A stretch of DNA of 64,000 nucleotides, from positions 115,161-179,160 of the forward strand of contig DYGA01000002.1 of NCBI GenBank assembly GCA_020724865.1, given 5' to 3'. This document shows, piece by piece, positions 38,338 to 47,630 of this stretch (the stretch's first letter is position 1; each line of letters begins with the position of its first letter). The position numbers and the translations under genes are program-made. The notes beneath the pieces were generated by a model. It was not told the DNA's origin. It worked only from the letters and a program-made list of their open reading frames with translations, and ran no database searches. The stretch comes from Candidatus Paceibacter sp. GTDB taxonomy: Bacteria; Patescibacteria; ABY1; S139-126.

Positions 38338-38826
38338 TTAGTTTGAGTATTGGAAGTATATTGGTGTATTATTTGGACCATTGCTGGTTGCTTGCAAAAC
38401 TCCAGATCCGCCTCCGGGTGTGGGCGCTGATAGGTTGATCAAAGTAATTGGTTCATCTTGATTTTCAAGATTAGCGTAGAGAACGCATTTTTTGTCAGAT
38501 GATTGATATTGATAAAAATAATAAGTTTGATCGTCAGTGCCGATTTTAGGATCACGAGGTGCTTTAGCTAAAAAATTCTGTGCTTGCGGAAATTTTACTT
38601 TTATTTCTTCTAACAAGTCTGCCAGGTCATAGGTTCCAGTGCCGCCGTTCGGCTCATAACACGATAAAGCTAAAAATCTACCAATTTGAGCAATATCATT
38701 TTTTCGTTTTGTGTCTCTGGCTTTTTCTCTGACACCATTTAAACTTACAAACGCTATGGTGCCAATTACACCGATAATGGCGATAGTAATCAATAATTCA
38801 ATTAGAGAAAATCCTTTATTTTTCAT
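38338..38826 (-). CDS. Type IV prepilin-like protein
   Basis: 162 residues. The N-terminus MKNKGFSLIELLITIAIIGVI is a textbook class III signal: basic leader, cleavage after Gly 5, Phe at +1 and Glu at +5, then a hydrophobic helix. The remaining domain holds two cysteines (about 55 and 113), which could form the pilin disulfide, and a glycine/serine-rich end. It would be processed by a prepilin peptidase and assembled in a pilus or pseudopilus. A TATAAT lies six bases before the ATG. Confidence 0.92.
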   Translation of the reverse strand: MKNKGFSLIELLITIAIIGVIGTIAFVSLNGVREKARDTKRKNDIAQIGRFLALSCYEPNGGTGTYDLADLLEEIKVKFPQAQNFLAKAPRDPKIGTDDQTYYFYQYQSSDKKCVLYANLENQDEPITLINLSAPTPGGGSGVLQATSNGPNNTPIYFQYSN

Positions 38827-38832
38827 ATATTT

Positions 38833-38838
38833 ATTATA
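38833..38838 (-). promoter_or_regulatory. -10 hexamer of the prepilin gene, leaderless arrangement
   Basis: TATAAT on the minus strand, six bases before the ATG at 38826. Confidence 0.5.
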
Positions 38839-38925
38839 GCATAGTTTTAGTTGACTTTATTTAGTAACTTGTTATAAAATATTAAATTAATTTTTGTAAT
38901 TTAAAAATTTAAAAGGAGAATAAAG

Positions 38926-40863
38926 ATGTCCAGAAGAACCAAATATCGCCAAGCTCTAGCAGCTGGAACTCCTGATATGTTTACAATAAGTTTTTCCCAG
39001 CGCTTAAAAAACTTAGAAACTCGCAGCACGCAGGAAAAAATTGTTCATTGGTTAACTCAAGATGAAAAAAATTATGGTTTTGTTTGTTTAACTTCTTTTG
39101 GTAAAACCATAATTGATCTACTATTAGTTGATTACTATCTCAGTCTTGGTTATAAAAAAATTTTGGTTACAGCTCCCACCGAGGAACTTAATATTCAAAT
39201 CTTCCAAGATTTCAATAATTTTTACAATTTTTCTGAAGAAGAAATTGTTCAATTGGCCGGAGTAGGAAAGACTAAAAGACAACAGTGGTGGCAAAATGAT
39301 AATTGTCGGGTTTATATTTCTACCCCTCACAACGTAGCTAATGATTTAGCCAGAAATGTTATTTCGTCTGATTATTTTCAATTAATAATCATAGATGAAG
39401 CTCATCACGGAATAAAAAAATTTCCCTATACAGATATTACTGCCCGTTGTCATCATCATGCTAAAATAATTGCCCAAACTGCCGTGCCCGGGACAATTTC
39501 CGATCGTGAGCAGTCAGCTAAGGCTTTGTGTTTAGATGGTGGCTGGTGGACAACTTCTCACGCCGAACAATTGGCGTGGCAACAACCCATGGAAAGAATT
39601 ATAGTAGAAATACCTTTGGATGATTGGTGGCAACAAACTTGGAAACAAATGTTTGATCGAACGGGAATGTATTATAGCGAATTAGTCGATAATTTTTATC
39701 AAGCAGGTTTAGAAGAAACAGTCCCCTCTAGGTTTAAATTATTGTCACAAAAAGATACTAAAGACATACTTCGTAAAATAGATGAGTTAAGGAAAGTTGA
39801 TAATTTATTAGGTTTAAAAGCCTTGCACAATTTTGCTTGTGTGCAAAAAATGTTGCATTTGATGAGACAAATTTTCCAAAATTCATTTGAAATGTTTTTT
39901 TCTTATTATGACAGATTAAATCAAGGCGGGAATAAGTCAAATATAAGATTAGCCAAAGAAAATAAACAACTTTATTTAGATGTTAAACATTACTGCGGTT
40001 GGAATCAGGAATTAAAAAAACCTGCAAAACTACATCCAAAGTTATTACGGCTCAAGGAACTGCAAGAAATTTTTTCTACCCAGCAAACTGCTATTTATCA
40101 TTCGTCAATTGAGATGTTACAAGTAGCAAGTTTTTATTTAACAAGTTGGGGTAACGAAAATAATCATTTAATCGGGAAAACTCATGTCAATTTACAGCGC
40201 GCCAAAGATAGAAAAAAAATCAGACATGAATTTAATAATCGTCAAGATGGAATTTTACAAATTTCATCTGTTGGCAGCGAAGGTTTGCACTTAAAAAATT
40301 TGCAAAATTTAATTTTCTACGGACAGCCAAATACACCAAATTTTTTGGCCAATGCCGAAGGCAGAGTTGGTCGCGATAATCCGGGTAAAGTTTGGCATCT
40401 ATTATTTTCCCAATTTGATCGAGCAATGTACTATGCAAACGACTATAAAAGGGAGCAGATGTACGAAAAAATAAAAGTAATACCAGACGTTTATGTTCCC
40501 AATAAAAAAGTAAAAATGCATAATATTGATGCTACCCATTTGCCAAAAAAAATAGTTGATCAAAATAATTCAGTGATAAGGGAAATATTTTTTTTACAGC
40601 AAGTGACTATTACTGAAATAATTAGTAAAGGAAAAATTTCCGGTTATAAATTTATTGGTAAAGCAAGTAAAGGCGAAGAAATAGTCAATATTATACAGGT
40701 GTTAACTTGTAATCAAAAAGAAGAAGTAGTTAGATTGCAAAGTTTATGTGGGAAACAGATTATAGTCTCAGGCAAAGTTTATGTGGAAGATATTTTTGAT
40801 TACAAAATTATAAATATTGTAGTTTCAGATTTAACAGAAAAACAGGGTATTATCCCGGTGTAA
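38926..40863 (+). CDS. Superfamily 2 DEAH helicase, Hef/FANCM-like
   Basis: 645 residues. Motif I is TSFGKT (about 51-56), motif II IIDEAHHG (about 154-161), and the second RecA-like domain ends with SVGSEGLHLKNLQNLIFYG and EGRVGRDNPG (motifs V and VI, about 445-485). The order and the wide spacing between domains (an insertion of about 200 helical residues) recall Hef/FANCM-type branched-DNA helicases or restriction-type helicases. A C-terminal domain (about 545-645) is unassigned and might be an OB fold. Strong AAAGGAG Shine-Dalgarno. No nuclease or methylase gene is adjacent. Confidence 0.85.
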   Translation: MSRRTKYRQALAAGTPDMFTISFSQRLKNLETRSTQEKIVHWLTQDEKNYGFVCLTSFGKTIIDLLLVDYYLSLGYKKILVTAPTEELNIQIFQDFNNFYNFSEEEIVQLAGVGKTKRQQWWQNDNCRVYISTPHNVANDLARNVISSDYFQLIIIDEAHHGIKKFPYTDITARCHHHAKIIAQTAVPGTISDREQSAKALCLDGGWWTTSHAEQLAWQQPMERIIVEIPLDDWWQQTWKQMFDRTGMYYSELVDNFYQAGLEETVPSRFKLLSQKDTKDILRKIDELRKVDNLLGLKALHNFACVQKMLHLMRQIFQNSFEMFFSYYDRLNQGGNKSNIRLAKENKQLYLDVKHYCGWNQELKKPAKLHPKLLRLKELQEIFSTQQTAIYHSSIEMLQVASFYLTSWGNENNHLIGKTHVNLQRAKDRKKIRHEFNNRQDGILQISSVGSEGLHLKNLQNLIFYGQPNTPNFLANAEGRVGRDNPGKVWHLLFSQFDRAMYYANDYKREQMYEKIKVIPDVYVPNKKVKMHNIDATHLPKKIVDQNNSVIREIFFLQQVTITEIISKGKISGYKFIGKASKGEEIVNIIQVLTCNQKEEVVRLQSLCGKQIIVSGKVYVEDIFDYKIINIVVSDLTEKQGIIPV

Positions 40864-40874
40864 ATTAATTTATC

Positions 40875-40900
40875 GTCCCGAATTTATTTCGGGACTTTTT
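40875..40900 (+). terminator. Intrinsic terminator after the helicase gene
   Basis: GTCCCGAA/TTCGGGAC stem (40875-40882, 40888-40895) followed by TTTTT. Confidence 0.9.
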
Positions 40901-41010
40901 ATTGACCTAAATAAATCTTTATGGTAATTTAGCAAAAATAAAGTGGTAAAAAATTCATTTTTAAAATAAAATAGTTTTACTATTGCACTTTAAAAAAATG
41001 TAAAATTAGC

Positions 41011-41032
41011 AAAACTTTAAGTAAAGTTTTTT
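41011..41032 (+). terminator. AT-rich hairpin with T-run
   Basis: AAAACTTTA/TAAAGTTTT arms with a two-base loop and six T residues. It lies in the gap between two genes, 80 bases before the next ATG, and could end or attenuate a transcript. Confidence 0.45.
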
Positions 41033-41107
41033 CCAAGGAAGATATTTATCAATTGTATATAAAAATTAATTTTTAAATTTTTCGTCACTATAAAAGGAGG
41101 ACTAGTC

Positions 41108-41653
41108 ATGAAAATAAAAGAAGATTACGTCAGAAAAATTTTTTCTTCGTTTGATTTAAAAAAAATTATAAATTTTCCCCCAAATAAAATAATTGACAGT
41201 CATCACGAAAAAAATATTTTAGCCATATTTTTGCATGTTATAATAACCTATTTTTTAGATGAAATTTCTAAAGAGCCTGATAAATATGGATTACGTCGAG
41301 TATTAGATTTGGTACCACAATACAGATTGACTAGAAGAGGTTTGTTGCAGACAAAAATAACCAACTTAGACATTATTTATTTTATGAACTATCAAGATTT
41401 GATCTACGAACAAAATAGAAAGGATGATCAAAAAAATTTTTTTATAGCATGTGAATTTGGTTTATCCGGGGAAAGAAAATTGGTTAATAAATTTTTTAAA
41501 CACTTACGAAGTTATATAAGACAGAGACAATTTAATCTTTGGTATAAAAAAGCTTGCGCCTGGCTTTTAGTACAAACAAATTACAATTTATTACCTACCG
41601 AGATAAAAAAATATTTTCATTGGAACCAACTAAAATTAGGTCCAAAGGTCTAG
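41108..41653 (+). CDS. Unrecognised basic protein
   Basis: 181 residues, strongly basic (many Lys/Arg), predicted mostly helical and soluble, with stretches such as LRRVLDLVPQYRLTRRGLL and FFKHLRSYIRQRQFNLWYKKA that suggest nucleic acid binding. No family is recognised. A near-perfect AAAGGAGG Shine-Dalgarno precedes the ATG, like the helicase gene upstream, and unlike the housekeeping genes around. It ends in a terminator that overlaps its stop codon. A functional tie to the helicase is possible but a terminator stands between them. Confidence 0.7.
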   Translation: MKIKEDYVRKIFSSFDLKKIINFPPNKIIDSHHEKNILAIFLHVIITYFLDEISKEPDKYGLRRVLDLVPQYRLTRRGLLQTKITNLDIIYFMNYQDLIYEQNRKDDQKNFFIACEFGLSGERKLVNKFFKHLRSYIRQRQFNLWYKKACAWLLVQTNYNLLPTEIKKYFHWNQLKLGPKV

Positions 41654-41677
41654 CCACATATCAGTGGCTAGTTTTTA
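41650..41677 (+). terminator. Intrinsic terminator overlapping the stop codon
   Basis: CTAGCCAC/GTGGCTAG stem (41650-41657, 41664-41671) with ATATCA loop and T-run. Confidence 0.9.
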
Positions 41678-41687
41678 TATAAATAAT

Positions 41688-41716
41688 TTGCTAAAAAACC
41701 GAAATCTTATTATAAT
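41688..41716 (+). promoter_or_regulatory. Promoter of glyS, near-leaderless
   Basis: TTGCTA (41688-41693), 17-base spacer, TATAAT (41711-41716), then 11 bases to the ATG: a leader of about five bases. Confidence 0.7.
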
Positions 41717-41727
41717 TAGTTAGATTT

Positions 41728-43125
41728 ATGGAAAAAAAATCAAAACAAATCAATCAAAATAAGATGGAAAAATTAGTGGCTTTACTAAAACGCCGTGGTT
41801 TTATTTTTCCTTCTTCAGATATATACGGTGGTATTCAAGCGGCTTATGATTATGGTCCTTTAGGGGTTGAGTTAAAAAATAATATCAAACGCGCTTGGTG
41901 GAAACGTTTTGTTCAAAGTAAACTGGATATGGTTGGTTTAGATGCAGCGATTATTATGCATCCCAAGGTTTGGGAAGCATCAGGTCATGTTAAAAATTTT
42001 ACTGACCCATTGGTAGATTGTAAAAAATGTAAAAAAAGATTTAGAGCTGATCATTTATTACCTGCCAATGCAAAAAGTCCTGGTTATGACAAAGAAAAAC
42101 CTTTTTTTGTTTCTGACTATCAATGTCCTGATTGTGGTGGTGAACTTACTGAAGTCAGACAATTCAATTTGATGTTTCAGACATTTATGGGCCCCTTGCA
42201 AGAAGATGCGGCCAAAGTATATCTTAGGCCTGAGACTGCGGGCGGTATATTTGTAAATTTTAAAAATGTTGTTGATAGTATGCGTTTGCGCGTACCTTTT
42301 GGTATAGGACAAATTGGCAAAGCTTTTCGTAACGAAATAACAGTAGAAAATTTCATTTTCCGTACGCGTGAATTTGAACAAATGGAAGTAGAATATTTTG
42401 TTCATCCTCGGGAGTGGGAAAAATATTTTAATGAATGGTTGGAAATTATGAAAGGTTGGTGTAAATTTTTAGGCATTAAAGATAGTAATTTACACCTTCA
42501 GGAAATTCCTGAAAGTGAAAGGGCATTTTATTCTCAGCGTACAATAGATTTTGAATACGATTATCCGTTTGGACGTAAAGAATTATACGGTTTAGCTTAT
42601 CGAACTGATTATGATTTAAAACAACACCAAAAATTTAGCGGTCAAAGTCTTGAATATACTGATCCACTGACCAAAGAAAAATATATTCCTCATATAATTG
42701 AACCATCACTAGGGGTTGATCGTTCTGTTTTGGTAGTTTTATTAGAAGCTTATACAGAAATTATTGGCGGTAGAACAACCACAACAGAAGCCACCAAAGA
42801 ATTAGAAGTGGTTTTAAGTTTACCTTATGAATTAGCGCCGGTTAAAATAGCTATTTTGCCTTTGGCAAAAAAGGAGTCTTTAGTGGTTATGGCCAAAAAA
42901 ATTGCTCAAGATTTAGGTAATAATTACGCTGTCCAGTATGATGAAACTGGTTCTATTGGGCGACGTTATCGTCGTCAAGATGAGATCGGTACGCCTTATT
43001 GTTTGACAATTGATTTTGATACAATTACTGACCAAGCAGTTACAGTTAGAGATCGAGATAGTATGCAACAAGAAAGAGTGGCAATCAAAGATTTGGATAA
43101 TTTTTTTAAGCTTAAGTTTAATTAA
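41728..43125 (+). CDS. glyS: Glycyl-tRNA synthetase, single-chain dimeric type
   Basis: 465 residues. Class II synthetase of the alpha2 type used by archaea, eukaryotes and some bacteria, instead of the alpha2beta2 form. Visible: KRRGFIFPSSDIYGG start (about 19-33), zinc-finger-like CKKC and CPDCGG pairs (about 99-137), motif 2 region FRNEITVENFIFRTREFEQMEVE, motif 3 PSLGVDRSVLVVL (about 326-338), and the C-terminal anticodon domain (LAPVKIAILPLAKK onward). A second ATG at 41764 is possible. Its stop overlaps the next gene (TAATG), starting an eight-gene run to rmuC. Confidence 0.96.
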   Translation: MEKKSKQINQNKMEKLVALLKRRGFIFPSSDIYGGIQAAYDYGPLGVELKNNIKRAWWKRFVQSKLDMVGLDAAIIMHPKVWEASGHVKNFTDPLVDCKKCKKRFRADHLLPANAKSPGYDKEKPFFVSDYQCPDCGGELTEVRQFNLMFQTFMGPLQEDAAKVYLRPETAGGIFVNFKNVVDSMRLRVPFGIGQIGKAFRNEITVENFIFRTREFEQMEVEYFVHPREWEKYFNEWLEIMKGWCKFLGIKDSNLHLQEIPESERAFYSQRTIDFEYDYPFGRKELYGLAYRTDYDLKQHQKFSGQSLEYTDPLTKEKYIPHIIEPSLGVDRSVLVVLLEAYTEIIGGRTTTTEATKELEVVLSLPYELAPVKIAILPLAKKESLVVMAKKIAQDLGNNYAVQYDETGSIGRRYRRQDEIGTPYCLTIDFDTITDQAVTVRDRDSMQQERVAIKDLDNFFKLKFN

Positions 43126-44393
43126 TGTTTTATAGTTATAAATATAATAATGGTTTAACAGCTATTATTAGCCCTCAATTAGGTACCAAAGCCGCAACAG
43201 TATTGATAGCGGTTAAGGTTGGTTCACGTTTTGAGCCAAATAAATATAATGGCATTGCTCATTTTACAGAACATCTAATGTTTAAAGGGACAAAGCGTAG
43301 GCCCTCAACTTTATTAATTTCCCGAGAGTTAGATAGTATTGGTGCTGATTACAATGCATTTACTGGTAAAGAATATACTGGTTATTATATTAAAGCAGAC
43401 GCTAGACATTTATCTTTATCACTAGATATACTGGCGGATATGTTAAATAATTCTTTATTTTCTGAACAAGAAATTGCTCGAGAAAAGGGAGTGATAGTTG
43501 AAGAGATAAATATGTATGAAGACGCACCGATGATGATGTTGGAAGATGAGTTTGATGCTTGTGCTTATCCAGCTAGCCAGTTGGGTAGAAATATTGCTGG
43601 TACTAAGGAAACAGTTAATTCTTTCACCCGAAAAGATTTTATAAATTTTATTGAACGTTATTATACAGCCAGCAATATGTTAGTAGTAATTGCTGGTAAG
43701 GTTGATCAATTGGCGGCGCAAGAATATATTGAAAAATTATTTAGGCATACAAAAAAAGGAACTGAAAGTAAATTTAAAAAAATTAAAATACAACAAAAAA
43801 AAGCAAAAATTTTAGTAAAAGATAAACAGACAGAACAAATTCATTTAGCGCTTGGTTTTACTGCCAATATTAATCATCGTAGCCCCGTTGTCTTGCCTCT
43901 AAAAATTGCTAACATAGCTTTTGGAGGAAATATGAGTTCAAGATTATTTATTAATATTAGAGAGAGACAGGGATTGTGTTATTATGTGCGTTCTCGGGTA
44001 AACACCTATCATGATACTGGTAGTTTTGTAGTATATGCAGGTTTAGATAAAAATAGATTAGAACAAGCTGTCGGTCTTATTATTAAGGAGTATAAAAAAA
44101 TTAAAGCCCAAGGAATAACCAAAAGTGAGTTTAACAAAGCCAAAGATTTCATCAGAGGCAAAACAGTTTTAGCTTTGGAAGATAGTTCTCAGGTTGCTCA
44201 GTGGTATGCTGATCGTTGGTTAAGTGGCCAAAAAATTGAAACTCCTGAACAATATTTAGATCGTTTAGAGAAAATAAATTTAACAGATATAAATCAAGCT
44301 TTAAAACAGGTAATTAATAAACAAAAATTGAATTTAGCCATTATCGGGCAAATAGCTGATAAAAGAAATTTAAATAAATATATTAGTTTTTAA
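43125..44393 (+). CDS. M16-family zinc peptidase
   Basis: 422 residues, two M16 halves. The inverted zinc motif HFTEH (HxxEH, about residues 46-50) is followed 70-80 residues later by EEINMYED with the third ligand glutamate, so the N-terminal half is a catalytic one. The C-terminal half carries the R/Y pair region (FINIRERQGLCYYVRSRV, about 277-294) needed for substrate binding. Family members degrade small peptides or process precursors; a cytoplasmic role is likely since no signal peptide is present. It overlaps glyS by one base. Confidence 0.94.
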   Translation: MFYSYKYNNGLTAIISPQLGTKAATVLIAVKVGSRFEPNKYNGIAHFTEHLMFKGTKRRPSTLLISRELDSIGADYNAFTGKEYTGYYIKADARHLSLSLDILADMLNNSLFSEQEIAREKGVIVEEINMYEDAPMMMLEDEFDACAYPASQLGRNIAGTKETVNSFTRKDFINFIERYYTASNMLVVIAGKVDQLAAQEYIEKLFRHTKKGTESKFKKIKIQQKKAKILVKDKQTEQIHLALGFTANINHRSPVVLPLKIANIAFGGNMSSRLFINIRERQGLCYYVRSRVNTYHDTGSFVVYAGLDKNRLEQAVGLIIKEYKKIKAQGITKSEFNKAKDFIRGKTVLALEDSSQVAQWYADRWLSGQKIETPEQYLDRLEKINLTDINQALKQVINKQKLNLAIIGQIADKRNLNKYISF

Positions 44394-44403
44394 TTTTAAT
44401 TAT

Positions 44404-45468
44404 ATGAATGGAGAAAATAAACAACCAATTACGGTGACAGTATCAACTTTGACCTTTTTTAAAGTTGTTATGGTATTGTTGATTTTGGGCTTTGTTTGGA
44501 TAGTGCGGGATATATTATTTTTGTTATTAATATCTTTAGTTTTAGCGGCAGCATTTGATCCTTGGGTAGACTGGTTGCAAACCAAAAAAATTCCTAGATC
44601 AATTAGTATTTTAGGAATTTATATTATTATGTTGAGTATTTTTTCTTTGGCAATTGGTTTGATGGTGCCGGTAGTTTTGGAACAAAGCAACGAGTTAATA
44701 AAAAATTTACCCAGTTTTATAAATCAATTTACGCAATGGCTGACTAATGTCAGATCTACTGCTGTTGGTTATGAGATTATTGATAATATAAAACTCGCAT
44801 TGTCAGGCTGGCAAACCAATTTAGGACAAAGTTCCGGTAGCATATTGACTTTTGTCGGTGGATTTTTTGGCACGGTTATATCTTTATTTTCCGTTTTGGT
44901 TATGACTTTTTATATGATTATTGAAGAAGGTAATACAAAAAAATTTATTACTTCAATTAGTCCTAAAAAATATCAAAATTATTTAATTGAATTGATGGAC
45001 CGTATTTCATTGCGTATGGGTCACTGGCTACGGGGGCAAATTATTTTAAGTTTTGCCGTTGGTTTGCTAGTTTATATTGGTTTGAAAATTTTAGGTATAA
45101 AATATGCTTTTGTATTAGCTTTGATTTCCGCCATTACCGAAATTATTCCTTACGTTGGTCCTTTTTTGGGCGCATTGCCCGGAGTGTTAATTGGTTTTAC
45201 GATTTCACCTTGGACGGGCATATTTACTATTTTACTTTATTTTATTATTCAACAAATGGAAAATAGTTTTTTGACGCCAAAGATTATGTCAAAAGCGGTA
45301 GGTTTGAATCCAGTAATTGTAATTTTGTCAATTTTAATTGGTGCTAAAATCGGCGGTCCAGTAGGGGCGATTATTTCCATACCAGTAGCAATTATTTTGA
45401 GTATTTTTTTGAAAGATTTTATGGATTATCCTTGGCAATATAAAGGTGATGAAAAGTTAAGTAAATAG
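44404..45468 (+). CDS. AI-2E/PerM-family membrane transporter
   Basis: 354 residues with about eight membrane helices. The central periplasmic segment (about 85-140) and the conserved C-terminal part (ISAITEIIPYVGPFLGALPGVLIG and VGLNPVIVILSILIGAKIGGP) are hallmarks of the AI-2E/PerM family. Members move varied small molecules or ions; some are sodium/proton antiporters. The substrate is not predictable. It is placed between the peptidase gene (10 bases upstream) and rsmI (5 bases downstream), in a plus-strand operon without Shine-Dalgarno sites. Confidence 0.92.
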   Translation: MNGENKQPITVTVSTLTFFKVVMVLLILGFVWIVRDILFLLLISLVLAAAFDPWVDWLQTKKIPRSISILGIYIIMLSIFSLAIGLMVPVVLEQSNELIKNLPSFINQFTQWLTNVRSTAVGYEIIDNIKLALSGWQTNLGQSSGSILTFVGGFFGTVISLFSVLVMTFYMIIEEGNTKKFITSISPKKYQNYLIELMDRISLRMGHWLRGQIILSFAVGLLVYIGLKILGIKYAFVLALISAITEIIPYVGPFLGALPGVLIGFTISPWTGIFTILLYFIIQQMENSFLTPKIMSKAVGLNPVIVILSILIGAKIGGPVGAIISIPVAIILSIFLKDFMDYPWQYKGDEKLSK

Positions 45469-45473
45469 TAATT

Positions 45474-46154
45474 ATGAATTTATATGTTATTGCTACGCCC
45501 ATTGGTAATTTAGAAGATATAACAATTCGGGCATTAAATATTTTAAAAATCGTTGATTTTATAGTTTGCGAGGATACCAGAGTTACTAAAAGATTGTTAG
45601 AACATTATCAGATAAGTAAACCGCTTTTCAGTTACCACCAGCATTCTGGCGAGCGTGTTATAGAAAAAATAAAAGAGTTATTAAAAGCAGATCAAAGCAT
45701 TGCTTATTTATCAGACGCAGGCACCCCAGGTATATCTGATCCGGGCGGAAAATTGGTAGAAACTTTAGTTAAAGAATTTGATGATAATTTAAAAATCATA
45801 CCACTACCTGGTCCGTCCGCGATTTTAGCAGCTTTGTCTGTTAGCGGATTTCCAACTGACAGTTTTTTGTTTCTAGGTTTTGTACCCAATAAGAAAGGTA
45901 GACAAACTTATCTCAAACAAATAGCTGAACAAAATATTACGGTGGTTTGTTATGAATCTGTTTATAGAATCGAAAAGTTTTTAAATGAAATTGATCTTTT
46001 AATGCCAAAACGTAAACTTATGCTGGGCAGAGAGTTAACAAAAAAGTTTGAATGTCTATATCGTGGCTATCCGCATGAAATTTTAGTTAAATTAAAAAAT
46101 GATAAAGTTAAAGGAGAATTTGTAATTGTATTTGCTCCAGCTAATTTTAAATAA
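45474..46154 (+). CDS. rsmI: 16S rRNA (cytidine-1402-2'-O)-methyltransferase
   Basis: 226 residues. Uses S-adenosylmethionine to methylate C1402 at the ribosomal decoding site. The family start LYVIATPIGNLEDITIRAL, the CEDTRVT motif (about 33-39), the glycine-rich SDAGTPGISDPG (about 77-88) and PGPSAILAALSVSGFPTD (about 106-123) are all present. It lacks the extra C-terminal domain of the longer forms. It lies two bases before metG in the translation-rich operon glyS-to-rmuC. Confidence 0.97.
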   Translation: MNLYVIATPIGNLEDITIRALNILKIVDFIVCEDTRVTKRLLEHYQISKPLFSYHQHSGERVIEKIKELLKADQSIAYLSDAGTPGISDPGGKLVETLVKEFDDNLKIIPLPGPSAILAALSVSGFPTDSFLFLGFVPNKKGRQTYLKQIAEQNITVVCYESVYRIEKFLNEIDLLMPKRKLMLGRELTKKFECLYRGYPHEILVKLKNDKVKGEFVIVFAPANFK

Positions 46155-46156
46155 AT

Positions 46157-47620
46157 ATGTCAAAAGATAAATATATTTATATTACCACAGCTATAGATTA
46201 TGTGAATGCTCAACCGCATTTAGGGCATGCTTTAGAAAAAGTTCAGGCTGATGTTTTTGCCAGATATTGGCGTGGTCGGAATCAGAAAGTGTGGTTTTTA
46301 ACTGGTACCGATGAACATGGTACTAAAAATTTTGAAAGTGCTAGAAAACTTGGTATGGATCCGCAAGATTTTGTTGATCAAAACGCAGTTAAATTTAAAA
46401 AACTAGTTGAAGTTTATAATATTTCCAATGATGATTTTATAAGAACTACTGACCAAAAAAGGCATTGGCCAGCAGTAGTTAAAATGTGGCAGCAACTAAT
46501 GCAGAAAGGTGATTTATTTAAAGATACTTATGAAGGTTTGTATTGTGTTGGTTGTGAAGAATTTAAATTACCAAAAGATTTGGTCGATGGAAAATGTCCA
46601 GATCATAATCGTGAGCCGGAATTGTTGCACGAAGAAAATTATTTTTTTAATCTTGGTAAATATACGCAGATTATTATTGAAAAAATTACCAGCGGTGACT
46701 TGGAAATTATTCCAAAAAGTCGTGCCAATGAAATATTAAATATTTTGCAAGCCGGATTTGATCGAGTGAGTTTTTCTCGTCCTAGAAAAAAATTGAATTG
46801 GGGCGTGCCAGTACCCAATGATCCAGACCAAGTAATGTATGTTTGGTGTGATGCTCTAACCAATTATATATCAGCATTAGGATATGCTGAAAATAGCGAA
46901 AAATATCAAAATTTTTGGCAAAACGGACACATAACTCATTTTATTGGTAAGGGTATTTTGCGATTTCATGCAGCTATTTGGCCGGCTATGTTGTTAGCTG
47001 CGGGATTAAAATTACCAAACCGTTTATTTGTTCATGGTTATATAACTGTTGATGGTAAAAAAATGTCTAAATCTCTTGGTAATGTAATAGATCCTCTAGC
47101 TTTAGTAGAAAGATACAATGTTGATCCTTTACGCTATTATTTATTGAAAGAAATTCCTGCTACTGGTGATGGAGATTTTTCTGAAAAGAGGTTTAAAGAA
47201 ATTTATAATTCAGATTTAACTAATGGTTTAGGTAATTTAATATCTCGTACTACCAATATGATCGCCAGTTATTTAGCTGGGCAGATTGATCGGGCGGTGG
47301 TTGATGATTTTAACTGGTCACGAATTGACGAATATACAGAAAATTTCCAGTATGATCAGGCACTAACTGAAATTAAAAATATTGTAGATCAACTAAATAA
47401 AGCTATTGATGATGCAAAGCCTTGGCATTTGATTAAAACAGGCAGCGAAGATGATATAAAAAAAATAAAAAATGTTTTATCATTAGTGGCTGTTTCTGTG
47501 AGAAAGATTGGCGATTATTTAAAACCATATTTACCTCAAACCGCAGCTAAGATTGAAGAAATATTTTCCGCTACTCCAATTGTCAAAGCTGAGCCACTTT
47601 TTCCTAGATTAAAAGATTAA
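46157..47620 (+). CDS. metG: Methionyl-tRNA synthetase
   Basis: 487 residues, class I. The HIGH motif reads HLGH in YVNAQPHLGHALEK (about 12-25), the zinc knuckle is CVGCEEF...CPDH (about 128-146), and KMSKSLGN lies at about 303-310, followed by the helical anticodon-binding domain. The C-terminal tRNA-binding extension found in many bacterial MetG proteins is missing, as in other short forms. It starts two bases after rsmI and is followed by cvpA. Confidence 0.97.
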   Translation: MSKDKYIYITTAIDYVNAQPHLGHALEKVQADVFARYWRGRNQKVWFLTGTDEHGTKNFESARKLGMDPQDFVDQNAVKFKKLVEVYNISNDDFIRTTDQKRHWPAVVKMWQQLMQKGDLFKDTYEGLYCVGCEEFKLPKDLVDGKCPDHNREPELLHEENYFFNLGKYTQIIIEKITSGDLEIIPKSRANEILNILQAGFDRVSFSRPRKKLNWGVPVPNDPDQVMYVWCDALTNYISALGYAENSEKYQNFWQNGHITHFIGKGILRFHAAIWPAMLLAAGLKLPNRLFVHGYITVDGKKMSKSLGNVIDPLALVERYNVDPLRYYLLKEIPATGDGDFSEKRFKEIYNSDLTNGLGNLISRTTNMIASYLAGQIDRAVVDDFNWSRIDEYTENFQYDQALTEIKNIVDQLNKAIDDAKPWHLIKTGSEDDIKKIKNVLSLVAVSVRKIGDYLKPYLPQTAAKIEEIFSATPIVKAEPLFPRLKD

Positions 47621-47630
47621 TTATTTTTTT

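Noticed and set aside
42058..42405. 115-codon minus-strand ORF inside glyS
   Set aside because: Fully antisense to a highly conserved synthetase; composition (Phe, Tyr, Ile, Thr rich) is that of an antisense shadow.
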